The notes under the pieces were generated by a model. That model saw only the letters and a list, made by a program, of their open reading frames with translations. It searched no databases and was not told where the DNA came from. A DNA stretch of 64,000 nt, taken from contig JAJEGY010000009.1 of NCBI GenBank assembly GCA_022819585.1, forward strand, positions 124,001-188,000. Direction: 5' to 3'. Position numbers and translations under genes: made by a program. Source of the stretch: Dehalococcoidia bacterium. GTDB lineage: Bacteria; Chloroflexota; Dehalococcoidia; Lucifugimonadales; Lucifugimonadaceae. Positions 63,568 to 64,000 of this stretch are shown here, piece after piece (position 1 is the stretch's first letter; each line of letters begins with the position of its first letter).

Positions 63568-64000
63568 TTACTGCCAATACTCGTTCCACCTCCGATCCAC
63601 TAGCCGCACGATGTCCGAGTCCATCTCCAACGGCTTCTGGTAACCCGGCTTCCAAGTTGCATTGATCCCCATCACACCGCTGTACACGGGCGTGATGCCG
63701 ACGAAATGCTGCTCGGTGAAAACGACGTCCAGCGCACAGTCGAAACGCGTGAAAATCCCCCAGATCAACTCGACGTCGTCCTCAATATCGACATCCTCCG
63801 AAACCAGCACCAATGCCTTCAGAGACTTCGCACGCGGATCGTTCACAGCTCGTTCCAATAGTGCTCGATGCTCCGGGTAACCACTTTTTATCTGCATCAC
63901 CAAGATGTTGTTGCAGAGTAACCGATGCTTCAAGATCGCCGACGATAGGCTCTTGGGGTCGAAGCGCAGTTGAGGCCCGTCTATATTCTGCGGTTCGTGC
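63568..64000 (-). CDS. UbiD-family decarboxylase, C-terminal fragment
   Basis: The frame continues to the right edge (HEPQNIDGPQLRFDPKSLSS at the border), so this is a partial gene. Then ILKHRLLCNNILVMQIKSGY, ALVLVSEDVDIEDDVELIWG, IFTRFDCALDVVFTEQHFVG and a late MGINATWKPGYQKP, with the final residues EYWQ. This order (V-S-E-D-x-D, W-G-I-F-T-R-F-D, G-I-D/N-A-T-x-K) is the C-terminal third of the UbiD/prenyl-FMN-dependent decarboxylases of aromatic or unsaturated acids. The start and prFMN-binding half lie outside the window. Convergent with the ACT gene. Confidence 0.82.
   Translation of the reverse strand, partial: HEPQNIDGPQLRFDPKSLSSAILKHRLLCNNILVMQIKSGYPEHRALLERAVNDPRAKSLKALVLVSEDVDIEDDVELIWGIFTRFDCALDVVFTEQHFVGITPVYSGVMGINATWKPGYQKPLEMDSDIVRLVDRRWNEYWQ

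Overview
The window is a gene-dense (few gaps over 200 bp) piece of a bacterial chromosome. The best guess, by inference only, is an uncultured Chloroflexota of the SAR202/Dehalococcoidia type. The clues are the long Glu-Lys-Glu-Val repeats in a solute-binding lipoprotein and in an anti-sigma factor, Thr-Pro-rich tails, a futalosine-type menaquinone cluster, a corrinoid methyltransferase cluster with an ASKHA reactivase, and many catabolic oxidoreductases and enolase-superfamily enzymes. There is no 16S rRNA or ribosomal protein to settle it. RNA genes are a tRNA-Leu(UAG), a complete tmRNA, and two unassigned structured RNA candidates (about 130 nt and about 690 nt).

Layout. 0-5 kb: MMPL exporter fragment, GNAT enzyme, PIN toxin-antitoxin pair, cupin, tRNA-Leu, a GH32-like hydrolase divergent from an SMP-30 lactonase. 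5-12.6 kb: HEPN protein, dCTP deaminase, SIMPL protein, anti-sigma and ECF sigma factors (one minus-strand run), signal peptidase I, ComM, an enoyl-CoA hydratase. 12.6-18.4 kb: an IlvD-type sugar-acid dehydratase, a DUF4160/DUF2442 pair, an aldo/keto reductase, an isopropylmalate/tartrate dehydrogenase and a beta-hydroxyacid dehydrogenase, which together look like sugar-acid catabolism. 18.8-23.3 kb: a peptide-type ABC importer (binding protein plus two permeases, no ATPase).

23.5-31.6 kb is a plus-strand methyl-transfer operon: a small Virulence_fact-type protein, a homocysteine methyltransferase, an unknown protein, an MtaA-type methyltransferase, a corrinoid protein, a four-cysteine protein, an ASKHA/ferredoxin corrinoid reactivase and a PLP deaminase-like enzyme. 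The operon is riddled with palindromic repeats. Several lie in frame inside the reactivase and the PLP enzyme, and one supplies the ribosome-binding site of the reactivase. 32.0-37.1 kb is a defence island: a C5 methylase overlapping a MORC/MutL-type GHKL ATPase with a PD-(D/E)XK-like C-terminus (split by one in-frame stop), a methyltransferase-HNH fusion and a GxxExxY protein. 37.35-38.1 kb has a strong promoter followed by many stable hairpins and a long-range closing helix, bracketed by 60-bp direct repeats: a candidate large non-coding RNA.

38.3-53.3 kb is catabolic: a 2-hydroxyacid dehydrogenase, VapBC, an amidohydrolase, a sodium symporter, an aldo/keto reductase, and a CehA/McbA metallohydrolase flanked by two zinc dehydrogenases and two DUF4432 epimerase-like proteins, plus an enolase-superfamily dehydratase and an EamA exporter. 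53.3-64 kb: YgjP-type metalloprotease, tmRNA, a methyltransferase, a rhomboid protease, an unknown protein, mqnE-mqnA-mqnC-GNAT-mqnD, a histidine decarboxylase-like enzyme, an ACT-domain protein, and the C-terminus of a UbiD-family decarboxylase.
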